Shown in pieces: positions 18,079 to 26,210 of a DNA stretch of 64,000 bases. Origin of the DNA: Nocardia gamkensis NBRC 108242 (lineage in GTDB: Bacteria > Actinomycetota > Actinomycetes > Mycobacteriales > Mycobacteriaceae). The notes below the pieces were generated by a model. The model was not told the origin of the DNA. It worked only from the letters and a program-made list of their open reading frames with translations, and ran no database searches. A program made the position numbers and the translations under genes. Within the stretch, counting starts at the first letter, position 1. The number at the start of each line of letters is the position of its first letter. The stretch covers positions 1-64,000 of the forward strand of contig NZ_BDBM01000033.1 in assembly GCF_001612985.1 (NCBI RefSeq). Direction: 5' to 3'.

Positions 18079-19173
18079 GTGAGTCTCACCCTCGGAATCG
18101 TCGGCCTGCCCAACGTCGGAAAGTCGACGCTGTTCAACGCGTTGACCAAGAACGACGTGCTCGCCGCGAACTATCCCTTCGCGACGATCGAGCCGAACGT
18201 CGGCGTGGTCCCGCTGCCCGATCCGAGGCTGAACAAGCTCGCGGAGATCTTCTCGTCCGAGCGGATCGTGCCCGCCACCGTGTCGTTCGTCGACATCGCC
18301 GGCATCGTGAAGGGCGCCTCGGAGGGCGCGGGCTTGGGCAACAAGTTCCTCGCCAACATTCGCGAGGCCGACGCCATCTGCCAGGTGGTGCGGGTGTTCG
18401 CCGACGACGACGTGGTGCACGTCGACGGCCGCGTCGACCCGAGCGCCGACATCGAGGTGATCGAGACCGAACTCATTCTCGCCGACCTGCAGACCCTGGA
18501 GAAGGCGGTCGTGCGGTTGGAGAAGGAAGCCAAGGTCAAGAAGGACCGCAAGCCGGTCGCCGATGCCGCCAAGGCCGCGCAGGAGATCCTCGACAACGGC
18601 ACCACCCTGTTCGCCGCGGCGGACAAGGTGGACACCGAGCTGCTGAAAGAACTCTCGCTGCTCACCACCAAGCCCTTCCTCTACGTCTTCAACGCGGACG
18701 AGTCGGTGCTCACCGACGAGGCGAAGGTAGCCGAGCTGAAAGCCTCTGTCGCTCCGGCCGACGCGGTCTTCCTCGATGCCAAGGTGGAAGCCGAACTGCT
18801 GGAACTCGACGAGGAATCCGCCCTCGAACTCCTCGAATCCATCGGCCAGACCGAACCCGGCCTGCACGCCTTGGCCCGCGCAGGCTTCCACACCCTCGGC
18901 CTCCAGACCTACCTGACCGCGGGCCCGAAAGAAGCCCGCGCCTGGACCATCCACCAAGGCGACACCGCCCCCAAGGCCGCAGGCGTGATCCACACCGACT
19001 TCGAACGCGGCTTCATCAAAGCAGAGGTCGTCGCCTACAAAGACCTGGTCGAAGCGGGTTCCATGGCCGCAGCCAAAGCGGCGGGCAAGGTGCGCATGGA
19101 AGGCAAGGACTACGTCATGGCGGACGGCGACGTGGTCGAGTTCCGTAGCGGATTAGCGTCTGCGAAGAAGTAG
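18079..19173 (+). CDS. ychF: Redox-regulated ATPase YchF (Obg family)
   Basis: YchF is a universally conserved P-loop protein of the Obg family that prefers ATP and binds ribosomes. The 364-aa product has the usual length. It starts at GTG 18079 with MSLTLGIVGLPNVGKSTLFNAL, so the G1 motif GLPNVGKS is near the N-terminus. FVDIAGIVKGASEGAGLGNKFLANIREADA carries the G3 region, and FNADES is in the G4 position. The C-terminal TGS domain ends EFRSGLASAKK. A hairpin follows 35 bases after the stop. Confidence 0.97.
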   Translation: MSLTLGIVGLPNVGKSTLFNALTKNDVLAANYPFATIEPNVGVVPLPDPRLNKLAEIFSSERIVPATVSFVDIAGIVKGASEGAGLGNKFLANIREADAICQVVRVFADDDVVHVDGRVDPSADIEVIETELILADLQTLEKAVVRLEKEAKVKKDRKPVADAAKAAQEILDNGTTLFAAADKVDTELLKELSLLTTKPFLYVFNADESVLTDEAKVAELKASVAPADAVFLDAKVEAELLELDEESALELLESIGQTEPGLHALARAGFHTLGLQTYLTAGPKEARAWTIHQGDTAPKAAGVIHTDFERGFIKAEVVAYKDLVEAGSMAAAKAAGKVRMEGKDYVMADGDVVEFRSGLASAKK

Positions 19174-19207
19174 GGTAGCGCGCACCTCGTTGCTGGTAGA
19201 GACTCTG

Positions 19208-19242
19208 CTGGGCCCCGTCCGGTATCTCGGGTGGGGGCCCAG
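19208..19242 (+). terminator. Hairpin after ychF
   Basis: A perfect 9-bp GC-rich stem (CTGGGCCCC / GGGGCCCAG) encloses a 17-base loop, 35 bases after the ychF stop. There is no U-tract. It is a likely terminator separating ychF from the sigma factor gene. Confidence 0.5.
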
Positions 19243-19418
19243 CCGTACGGCCGGGCTGCGCGCCGGTCGGTTCGGTCAGCGCGGTATGCGGCTGAAGCGG
19301 ATGGCCGAGAGGTCGGCCATGGCCGGGCTGTTGACGACCCGCGTGGTGGTCGACCTTCCGCAGCGGATGACCACCGCAGTCGCCGATCTGGTGCTTGTGA
19401 CGGTCGTGGAGATGAGGC

Positions 19419-20384
19419 GTGATGACGAGGGAAGAAGGCTTCGATCGTCGGATCGAACCGTTCCGGACGGAGCTGCTGGCGTACTGCTACCGGATGCTGG
19501 GCTCGGCGCACGACGCTGAGGACCTGGTCCAAGACACGTATCTGCGGGCGTGGCGGGCGCGGGAGCAGTACGACGAAACGCGCAGCTCACTGCGCACCTG
19601 GCTCTACCGGATCGCGACCAACGTCTGCCTGACCGCGCTGCAGACTCGCGGCGGCCGACCGCTGCCATCGGGACTGGTGGCAGCGGCGGATCCGCTCGGG
19701 CCGTTCGTGCGGGGAGAGCACGCCGCCTGGCTGCAGCCCTTACCGGATTCATTGCTGGACAACGCCGATCCGTCCGGGACCGTGATCGATCACAGCAGCC
19801 TGCGCTTGGCATTCGCTTCCGCCTTGCAGCACCTGTCGGCGCGTCAGCGCGGTGCGCTGATCCTGCGTGAGGTGCTCAGCTTCTCCGCGGCCGAGACGGC
19901 GGAAATTCTCGGCACCACCGTCGTATCGGTGAACAGCTCCCTGCAGCGGGCGCGCACCCGCCTGAAAGAGATCGGGGTCGGGTTGGAACGGGTCCGCGAA
20001 CCGTCCACGACCGAGCAGCGCGCCTGGGTCGAGCGCTACATGACGGCGTTCGCGCACGCCGACATCGAGGGCCTCAAGCGTCTGCTCACCGAGGACGTGA
20101 TTATGGAGATGCCGCCGATGCTCAACTGGTTCTCCGGCCGCGGCAACTACGGCCTGTTCATGGAATGGGTCTTCGAGGCGGCCGGGAAGGACTGGGTTCT
20201 CCAGCAGGTCGCCGCCAACGGCGGCCAACCCGGATTCGCCGCCTATCAGCGCGTCGGTGGCCGGTACGAACTGCACACGCTCCAGATCTTCACAGTCACC
20301 GCCGAGGGCATCAGCCGGAATTCGGTGTTCCAGGATCCCGAGATTTTCGCGGCTTTCGGCCTGGCGGCCCGACTCGACGCCTAG
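19419..20384 (+). CDS. ECF sigma factor with C-terminal SnoaL-like domain (SigG type)
   Basis: This 321-aa factor directs RNA polymerase to a stress-type regulon. Sigma-2 spans about residues 12-80 (LAYCYRMLGSAHDAEDLVQDTYLRAWR), and sigma-4 about 125-185 (LSARQRGALILREVLSFSAAETAEILGTTVVSVNSSLQRARTRL). A SnoaL-like domain of about 115 residues follows (RYMTAFAHADIEGLKRLLTEDVIMEMPP). This architecture is that of mycobacterial SigG and related factors, where the extra domain substitutes for or supplements an anti-sigma factor. GTG 19419 and ATG 19422 are adjacent starts. No anti-sigma gene is next to it. A free-standing SnoaL-like gene follows 109 bases downstream. Confidence 0.9.
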   Translation: MMTREEGFDRRIEPFRTELLAYCYRMLGSAHDAEDLVQDTYLRAWRAREQYDETRSSLRTWLYRIATNVCLTALQTRGGRPLPSGLVAAADPLGPFVRGEHAAWLQPLPDSLLDNADPSGTVIDHSSLRLAFASALQHLSARQRGALILREVLSFSAAETAEILGTTVVSVNSSLQRARTRLKEIGVGLERVREPSTTEQRAWVERYMTAFAHADIEGLKRLLTEDVIMEMPPMLNWFSGRGNYGLFMEWVFEAAGKDWVLQQVAANGGQPGFAAYQRVGGRYELHTLQIFTVTAEGISRNSVFQDPEIFAAFGLAARLDA

Positions 20385-20493
20385 ACCGGAGAGTTTCCTT
20401 CCAGCGGCGCGATGAGTTCGGATGCCGCCGCCGGTATGTATTCCCGAGGTCGCCGGAACACTGCAGGCGATCCGACCACCAAGGGAGACTCCG

Positions 20494-20907
20494 ATGTCGA
20501 ACCATCGCGCCGCAGACGAGGCCGCGATCCAGGCCGTGCTGGCTGATTCCTACAAGGCGTGGGAGGCGGGCGACGCCGACGCCATGGTCGCCAACTACGC
20601 CGCGGACGCGACCGCCATCATGACGGGCTCGCTCCGCGACAGTCGTGAGGTGATCCGCCAGAACATGGCACTGGCCTTCGCAGGGCCGCTCGCGGGCAGC
20701 TCGACCTACAACAAACAGCTCAGCGTCCGCTTCATCGGCGAGGATGCCGCGATCGTCATCAGCGAATCCGCCATCCTGTTCGCCGGCGAGACCGACGTTC
20801 CCACCGACGAACGCAAGGTGAACGCGACGTGGGTCCTCGAGAAGCGCAACCATCAGTGGCTGATCGCCGCCTATCACAACAGCCCGGTACTGGCGCCTGC
20901 CCAGTGA
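20494..20907 (+). CDS. SgcJ/EcaC-type SnoaL-like protein
   Basis: This 137-aa single-domain protein has an alpha+beta-barrel fold pattern: AIQAVLADSYKAWEAGDADAMVANYAADATAIM at the N-terminus and KVNATWVLEKRNHQWLIAAYHNSPV at the C-terminus, matching the SgcJ/EcaC (DUF4440-like) family. It starts at ATG 20494 with a nearby AAGGGAGA. Members bind small hydrophobic ligands, but few have a proven reaction. It lies on the same strand 109 bases after a sigma factor that carries a related domain, so joint expression is possible. Confidence 0.87.
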   Translation: MSNHRAADEAAIQAVLADSYKAWEAGDADAMVANYAADATAIMTGSLRDSREVIRQNMALAFAGPLAGSSTYNKQLSVRFIGEDAAIVISESAILFAGETDVPTDERKVNATWVLEKRNHQWLIAAYHNSPVLAPAQ

Positions 20908-21121
20908 GCCGCGGGGTGAACCAGCCACCGAACTGACTGGACGGCTTTCATCCGCCGATGTGGATGAGGGCCGCCCGTCGCAATTGCCTCCGTACAACTG
21001 CGGTTCCATCCGCCACGCAACTCGGCTGGTCCGAGACCGGCGAGTATGTAGTTCGGCGGTGCGAACCAATCGGCATGAGCACGCGCTAGTGGCACCAGCC
21101 CGTACCCGGGGCCGCCGATCA

Positions 21122-21265
21122 GCACGAAATCTGCTCGAACGTGATCGGTTGTTCACCAACCGTCTCCGCGCGGAGAGCACCCGCCTCGGACTTCCCGTCA
21201 TCGACGTCGACACCGTGTCCGAGGAGGATCTGACCAATAGTGTCGGCCAGGTACTCGGACTCTGA
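21122..21265 (+). pseudogene. 3' remnant of a P-loop kinase-like gene
   Basis: The frame encodes ARNLLERDRLFTNRLRAEST, then RLGLPVIDVD, and ends SVGQVLGL before a TGA. This resembles the C-terminal tail of actinobacterial AAA/adenylylsulfate-kinase-like proteins of the pattern ERDxLFTxRLRxETxRLGLxxIEVD. The preceding bases (20908-21121) give no matching Walker A or kinase core in any frame and contain stops, so only the last 47 codons survive. There is no start or ribosome-binding site. The identity of the parent is inferred from family memory. Confidence 0.55.
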
Positions 21266-21357
21266 GCCGCAAGTGCCCAAGGCACATTCGGAACGCGACG
21301 TTACAGGGCGTTGGCCAGCGGCAGTTGTAGCGGCGAGCTAAAAGGTACAGTTGGCTC

Positions 21358-22014
21358 GTGATTGCGGCGGTTGTCTTCGACGTCGGAGAGACGCTAGTCG
21401 ACGAGACTCGAGAGTATGGAACGTGGGCGGACTGGCTCGGCGTGCCCAGGCATACGTTCGCGGCAGCGTTCGGAGCAATCATCGCAACCGGTCTCGACTA
21501 CCGCGAGACGTTCCAAATCTTCCGTCCCGGGTTCGAACTGGACAAGGAACGGCAAGCACGAGCTGACGCGGGACAGGCCGAGTGGTTCGGCGAGGATGAT
21601 CTCTATCCCGATGCGCGGCCTGCGTTGTCGAAGCTGCGTGAGATGGGGGTTTGGGTTGGGATCGCCGGGAATCAAACGGTCCGCGCGGGAGCACTGCTTC
21701 GGGGGCTGGACCTGCCCGCTGACTTCATCGCTACCTCTGACGACTGGGGTGTGCAAAAGCCTTCGCTCGAGTTTTTCGCCAAGGTTATTACGGCGGCGGG
21801 CCGACCAGCGGAAGAGATCATCTACGTCGGCGACCGCATCGACAACGATGTGGCTCCTGCGATACAGGCCGGTATGCGAACGGCCTACCTGGTGAGGGGC
21901 CCTTGGGGGTGGATCCACCGCAACGAAAAGGAAGTCGCTGATCTGTCCGATTGGCAGATCAGCGATCTCAACGAACTGGCCCACATCGTCGCGACAGAGA
22001 ATTCCGCCGGTTAG
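21358..22014 (+). CDS. HAD-family hydrolase
   Basis: This 218-aa protein starts at GTG 21358. Motif I is FDVGETLVD with nucleophile Asp8; the second Asp of DxD is replaced by Gly, as in the DVGET subgroup. Motif II is probably IAGN (residues about 101-104). Motif III is the Lys of QKPSLEFF, and motif IV is YVGDRIDNDVAPAIQAGMRTAYL. The cap is of the short helical type. These features indicate a phosphatase-like or phosphoglycolate-phosphatase-like enzyme; the substrate is unknown. It stands alone between a decayed gene and a convergent P450. Confidence 0.88.
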   Translation: MIAAVVFDVGETLVDETREYGTWADWLGVPRHTFAAAFGAIIATGLDYRETFQIFRPGFELDKERQARADAGQAEWFGEDDLYPDARPALSKLREMGVWVGIAGNQTVRAGALLRGLDLPADFIATSDDWGVQKPSLEFFAKVITAAGRPAEEIIYVGDRIDNDVAPAIQAGMRTAYLVRGPWGWIHRNEKEVADLSDWQISDLNELAHIVATENSAG

Positions 22015-22047
22015 CCGACCAATGAACTGACGGTTGTATGCCAGTCG
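22014..22047. repeat. Degenerate 34-bp direct repeat, copy 1
   Basis: This matches 24503-24536 at 29 of 34 positions (both begin GCCGACC and end GTATGCCAGTCG). It begins at the last base of the HAD stop codon. Read on the minus strand both copies encode DWHTTV followed by a Ser-rich VG ending, so they may be remnants of one protein family's C-terminus. Confidence 0.6.
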
Positions 22048-22084
22048 TACAACCGGCTTCTCCAGCACGGCTGTGGCGGCCGCG

Positions 22085-22101
22085 TCAGCAAGCTTTGCTG
22101 A
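22085..22101. terminator. Short hairpin between convergent HAD and P450 genes
   Basis: A perfect 7-bp stem (TCAGCAA / TTGCTGA) encloses a 3-base loop, 71 bases after the HAD stop and on the 3' side of the P450 gene. It is a weak terminator candidate for either strand. Confidence 0.35.
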
Positions 22102-22253
22102 GCTACCCGCTTCGCCGTCGGACCATGCGGCCCGGCGGCGTTGCGAGCGGCTTGATCAGGAGTCGGAATCTCCACCGCGTCCATGACCGGGGGCAGCAAC
22201 GCGGCACGCATCGCGTCACCCACAGCGGTTCCGGTCGACGCCGAGCCGGTTCG

Positions 22254-23693
22254 TCACGCCGCTGAGAACGTCGAGCTGTGTGCGTGTCGATGCCGCAGGT
22301 TGATCGGGAGGCCATCGTCGGGGGTGGGGCCTGTGCCCCAGGTGAGTGGTACCTGGTAGCCGGGGGGAACGCTCCACTCGTACCGCAGCAGCATTCGGTG
22401 CATGATCGACTTCACGGTCATGCCACCGAAATGCAGGCCGATGCACTTGTGCGCGCCGCCGCCGAACGGCGACCAGGCATACCGATGGATCCGGTCCTCG
22501 CGCCGGTGTTCGGCGAAACGTTCCGGATCGAACTCGTCGGGCCGGGGCCACCACCGGGCCAACCGCATGGACGGGTACGCGCCGATGATGATGTCGGTGC
22601 CGGCCGGAACGTAGCGACCCAGGATTTCGGTGTCCGCGATCGCCTGACGCATCAACACACCCGCGGGCGCGTACATCCGCAGTGTTTCCTTGAATGCCAG
22701 GTCCAGCGACGGCAGCCGCTCCAAGTCGTCGTAGTCGATATGCTCCTTGCCCAGCGCGATCGCTTCCACGCGCAGCCGCTCCTGCCAGTGCGGATTCTTA
22801 CCGAGCAGGTAGGTGAGCATGGACAACGTGACGGCGCTGGTGTCGTGGGCCGCCATCAAAACGAAGATCATGTGGTTGACGACGTCGTCGTCGGTGAAGG
22901 TCTCCCCGGTGTCGCTCGTGGCGTGGCACAGCACGCTGAACAAGTCGGAGCCGTCGCCGGCGCGTTTGGCGGGCAGTTGGGCGCGGAAGTACTGCTCGAG
23001 CAGCGCTCGGCCGTGCAGTCCGCGCGACCAAGTGCCGCCGGGTACCGATGCCCGGATCAACGCCTGCCCGCCGACCACGGTGTGCTCGAAGGCGTGCTCC
23101 AGCCGCTTGGCCTCCGGCCCGAGCTTCGCACCCACGAAGACCTCGGTCGCGAGGTTGAGCAACATCTGTTTCACGTTGTCGTACAACAGGAATCCCGGCT
23201 CCGGGCGCCAGGACCCGAGTTCCCGCTCGATGCCCGGCCGCATCAGGTCGAGGTAGCTGATCAGCCGCGTCCTGGTGAAGGCCTGTTGCATGATGCGCCT
23301 GTGATGCAGGTGCTCATCGAAGTCCAGCAGCATGATGCCGCGCCGGAAGAACGGCCCGATCCAGTACTCCCACCCCTTCTCGCTGGAGAAGACCTTGTCC
23401 TTGTTGCTCCAGACGACTTCCAGCGCTGCCGGGCCGAGCACGTTGACCGCTCGGCGGCCGAAGAGGTTCGTCCACGAAACTTCGCCGTACTTCTCGAAGG
23501 CGTTGCGTCCCCATGCGATCGGATCGCTGTAAACGCGCAGCGAATGTCCGATCAGCGGCGGCCCCGCATCTCCCAGCACCGGCAGTAGGTTGCTCCCGGC
23601 CGGCGGTTGGGCGAGCGCAGTCGTCGGGGCGGGATAGTGATCCGCCAGGTCGGCGGCGTACTCCTGGAGCCTGCGGCGAATTCCTGCGTGCAT
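22254..23693 (-). CDS. Cytochrome P450 (CYP136-like)
   Basis: This 479-aa heme monooxygenase starts at ATG 23693 with AAAGGA upstream. Diagnostic elements are present in order: the I-helix AAHDTS (oxygen activation), the K-helix ETLR, RPDEFDPERF, and the heme loop FGGGAHKCIGLHFGG with axial Cys417. The loop and the tail HRMLLRYEWSVPPGYQVPL resemble mycobacterial CYP136 (Rv3059), which also lies beside a TetR gene. No N-terminal membrane anchor is evident. It needs external ferredoxin and reductase; none is adjacent. A divergent TetR gene and a perfect palindrome between them indicate repression. The substrate is unknown. Confidence 0.9.
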   Translation of the reverse strand: MHAGIRRRLQEYAADLADHYPAPTTALAQPPAGSNLLPVLGDAGPPLIGHSLRVYSDPIAWGRNAFEKYGEVSWTNLFGRRAVNVLGPAALEVVWSNKDKVFSSEKGWEYWIGPFFRRGIMLLDFDEHLHHRRIMQQAFTRTRLISYLDLMRPGIERELGSWRPEPGFLLYDNVKQMLLNLATEVFVGAKLGPEAKRLEHAFEHTVVGGQALIRASVPGGTWSRGLHGRALLEQYFRAQLPAKRAGDGSDLFSVLCHATSDTGETFTDDDVVNHMIFVLMAAHDTSAVTLSMLTYLLGKNPHWQERLRVEAIALGKEHIDYDDLERLPSLDLAFKETLRMYAPAGVLMRQAIADTEILGRYVPAGTDIIIGAYPSMRLARWWPRPDEFDPERFAEHRREDRIHRYAWSPFGGGAHKCIGLHFGGMTVKSIMHRMLLRYEWSVPPGYQVPLTWGTGPTPDDGLPINLRHRHAHSSTFSAA

Positions 23694-23744
23694 GTGGCGT
23701 CCTTTCGCGGCGCTGCGAAGGTTCGAAGCGATCCGGCTCGCCAT

Positions 23745-23771
23745 CAATTGGTGACGTTCCGTCACCAATTG
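23745..23771. promoter_or_regulatory. 27-bp perfect palindrome: probable TetR operator between the P450 and tetR genes
   Basis: The arms CAATTGGTGACG (23745-23756) and CGTCACCAATTG (23760-23771) are perfect complements around 3 bases. It is 52 bases from the P450 start and 36 bases from the tetR start. A TTGACT (23769-23774) that could be a -35 element overlaps the right arm. The regulator probably represses both genes from here. Confidence 0.8.
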
Positions 23772-23806
23772 ACTCGCACTGGGTGTGTGCTTGTCAAGAT
23801 GGAGTC

Positions 23807-24445
23807 ATGACCAGCCCATCGACCTGGGGCGGCCGGACCGTCGAGGCGCGCCGCGCCGCCCGCCGCGAACGGTTGATCGACGCCGCGATCGATATCTGGG
23901 CCGACAGCGGCTGGGCGGCGGTCAGTCTTCGCAGCGTCTGCGCCCGAGCGGGACTGAACGACCGGTACTTTCGCGAGAGTTTCGCCGATCGGGAAGAATT
24001 GCTCGCCGCCGCGTGGGATCACGTCCGGGACGAAACGACCGCCACGCTGATCGCCGCGATCGGCGACCGGCGCGATACGCCGCCACTGGAGGTGCTGCAT
24101 CGCGCGGTCGAGGCCGTGGTGCTCGGCTTCGCCGAGGATCCCCGTCGCAGCCAGGTTCTCTTCGGCGACCACGCGGGCAGCGAGATACTGGAACACCGCC
24201 GCCACGATCTGGTGCTACTCGCCGCCGATTTGCTCGCGACCGGCCTGGAACCCTACCTTCGCGCAGGCGTGGACCGCGAGGAGTTTCATCGCACGGCACT
24301 GATGGCTGTCGGCGGGTTCGTGGAATTGACCAGCGCTTGGCGGGCGGGTGCCGTCGCGATAGACATTCCCGGTCTCATCGGTCAGACCAACCGTCTCGGC
24401 GACATCCTCGCCGGGCACTATCTCGGAGACCGTCCCCGCTCGTGA
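23807..24445 (+). CDS. TetR-family transcriptional regulator
   Basis: This 212-aa repressor starts at ATG 23807. Residues about 15-65 form the DNA-binding domain: ARRERLIDAAIDIWADSGWAAVSLRSVCARAGLNDRYFRESFADREELLAAAWDH, the typical TetR pattern with YFRESF in the place of YYHF. The rest is a helical ligand-binding domain with no recognised subfamily signature. It is divergent from the P450 gene with a 113-base spacer holding a perfect palindrome. By analogy with Rv3058c/Rv3059 it probably controls the P450, and its ligand may be the P450 substrate or product. Confidence 0.92.
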   Translation: MTSPSTWGGRTVEARRAARRERLIDAAIDIWADSGWAAVSLRSVCARAGLNDRYFRESFADREELLAAAWDHVRDETTATLIAAIGDRRDTPPLEVLHRAVEAVVLGFAEDPRRSQVLFGDHAGSEILEHRRHDLVLLAADLLATGLEPYLRAGVDREEFHRTALMAVGGFVELTSAWRAGAVAIDIPGLIGQTNRLGDILAGHYLGDRPRS

Positions 24446-24923
24446 GCACCCGCTATGGCCTCGACGGTGGCTGTCTGCCGCCGTCGAGAACGGTTCTGGT
24501 CGGCCGACCGAGGAGTTGACGGTGGTATGCCAGTCGGGCAGCCGTCCATCGAGGCTTCGAACCATGGCCGACGAGTCCCACTCCACGAGTGTTCGACGTA
24601 CGGCCTCGATCCCGTTCCAGCGCAATGGCATACCAGTTGCGCCCGAGTAGGCCGAGGTCTTCCGCGAGGGAGCGGCACGCCTGCTCGGGGTTCCGCTGAG
24701 GCAAGAACTCGAGTCCGAACGGCGCATGGGCGGCGACCAGCGGTGCAGTGCCCCAAGGGGTCGATGAGTGCGTTACTCCCAGCGCGGGGAATGAGCCTTT
24801 ATCCGCTGCGCGATACTCGGCAGTGTCGCAGTGCCAGGCCGCGTGTGGCCTGATGAGGGTTGTCAGGCGTGAGGTGATGATGTTGTTCGCAGATCGGCGG
24901 CCGGCCCGGGATCGGGTGCTGCG
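24446..24923. other. Gene-poor stretch with decayed minus-strand coding traces
   Basis: No intact gene is seen. On the minus strand one frame reads APFGLEFLPQRNPEQACRSL and on through LGLLGRNWYAIALERD; a second frame then continues with RRTLVEWDSSAMVRSLDG and DWHTTVNSSVG. This switch suggests a broken gene of unknown type. The right part carries a short plus-strand frame from ATG 24852 (MRVVRREVMMLF) that overlaps the next start by 4 bases; it has only 24 codons and is not supported as a gene. Confidence 0.4.
24503..24536. repeat. Degenerate 34-bp direct repeat, copy 2
   Basis: This is the second copy of the sequence at 22014-22047, in the same orientation, 58 bases after the tetR stop. The two copies flank the P450-tetR pair. 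The five mismatches are mostly at third codon positions of the minus-strand DWHTTV reading. Confidence 0.6.
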
Positions 24924-25967
24924 ATGAGTCCTGAGCGCTGGGTGGTGAAGCTCGACCCGCCCGCCGGCATGCGCCCCGGGTTCAAGGAGTTCCTCGCGGC
25001 GGTGCAGGAGGGTATTCAGACCTCCGCGGATCTGCTGGCCACCGGTACGCCCTCGCAGGCCCCGGATCTGTTGAAGCTGCTGCGCGACGAGAAGCTCGTC
25101 ACGGGCGACGAGGACAAGTCCGTCATGGCCGAGGGCTACTCCAGCCGGGTGCGTGAATTCGACACCATCAAAAACGAGATCCACAAGCAGGACGAGAGTG
25201 TCGACCTCTCCGCCTACGGCACCTACGACATCTCCAGCGGCGCTTTCGCGGCGGTCAAGCAACACGTCGAAGATCTGCAAGCAGTCCTGCGCGACGTTCC
25301 GAAGCCGAGTCCGGGCAAGGAGTTCGTAGACCCGGATCTCCAAAAAAGGGTGGAGAACGCCGTACTGAAGACCGTCGACAAGGTGAACGACGAGATCGAG
25401 AAAGCCAACGACAAAGTCCAGACCCACGCGAACGACATCACCGGCTCCGCCCCGACGTACACCCCGACGTCCGCGGGCAGCAACCCCATGCCGAGCAACT
25501 ACGTGCCGAGCAACTACATGCAGCGCAGCTACTCGCCCGGCCCTGGCTTCGTGCCCGCCGCGACGACCGCCGATTACGCCAGATATCAAGGCAATGTCTC
25601 GGTCGACGCCGCGATCGAGGGCGCGCTCGACGCGCTCGGCATCACCGATCCGGTGGCCCGCGAGTACTGGAAGCGCGGTTACCAGGTGCTGATCGAACGA
25701 GAATCCGGCGGAAATCCCAACGCCGTCAACAACTGGGACAGCAACGCCGCCGCTGGGAAGGCGTCCAGGGGACTTACCCAGACCATTCCGGGCACCTTCC
25801 AGGGCTATCACGTGGCCGGAACCTCCAGCAACATCCACGACCCGGTGGCCAATGTCGCCGCCAGCATGAACTATGTCATGGAACGGTACGGTGTCTCACG
25901 GGACGGCCACGACCTGCAAGCGAAGGTCCAGCAGGCAGATCCGAACCGTTCGCCGAAGGGCTACTGA
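24924..25967 (+). CDS. Lytic transglycosylase SLT-domain protein
   Basis: The 347-aa protein starts at ATG 24924. Residues 1-175 are helical and charged (FLAAVQEGIQTSADLLATG, then DTIKNEIHKQDESVDLSAYG). Residues 175-215 form a Pro/Ser/Asn/Tyr-rich linker. The C-terminal SLT fold (about 222-347) has LIERESGGNPNAVNNWDSNA with probable catalytic Glu260, SRGLTQTIPGTFQGY, and NVAASMNYVMERYGV. No signal peptide is present, so export would need another route, such as type VII secretion or a phage-type or conjugation-type apparatus. Domain order resembles actinobacterial type VII-associated or phage-tail proteins. It lies 243 bases upstream of a membrane protein that may belong with it. Confidence 0.85.
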   Translation: MSPERWVVKLDPPAGMRPGFKEFLAAVQEGIQTSADLLATGTPSQAPDLLKLLRDEKLVTGDEDKSVMAEGYSSRVREFDTIKNEIHKQDESVDLSAYGTYDISSGAFAAVKQHVEDLQAVLRDVPKPSPGKEFVDPDLQKRVENAVLKTVDKVNDEIEKANDKVQTHANDITGSAPTYTPTSAGSNPMPSNYVPSNYMQRSYSPGPGFVPAATTADYARYQGNVSVDAAIEGALDALGITDPVAREYWKRGYQVLIERESGGNPNAVNNWDSNAAAGKASRGLTQTIPGTFQGYHVAGTSSNIHDPVANVAASMNYVMERYGVSRDGHDLQAKVQQADPNRSPKGY

Positions 25968-26210
25968 GCACGGACTCCGAGAGCGGGTCCGCGTGGTGGC
26001 CCGAGTTCTGTGCTGGGTGGTTCGTCCCGCTGCCCGGTGGTGTACTCCATTCGGTCCTGTTTGCTCGTCGGGTCGAACGGATTTCGATGACGGGTTATCT
26101 TTTCCGTCTGGGCCGGGTCGATCGTCCGGTTCGGCGGTAGTGGTCGACGGCCGAGGCAGCTATGTCGCGCTGCGTCTGGAACACTCGATCGTCGGAAAGG
26201 TTCTTTGCTG

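Noticed and set aside
19190..19519. A 109-codon frame overlapping the start of the sigma factor gene
   Set aside because: It runs through the ychF hairpin and into the sigma factor in another frame, without domain features.
24852..24927. A 24-codon frame overlapping the start of the SLT gene
   Set aside because: Too short, no ribosome-binding site and no recognisable feature; the ATGA overlap alone is not enough.
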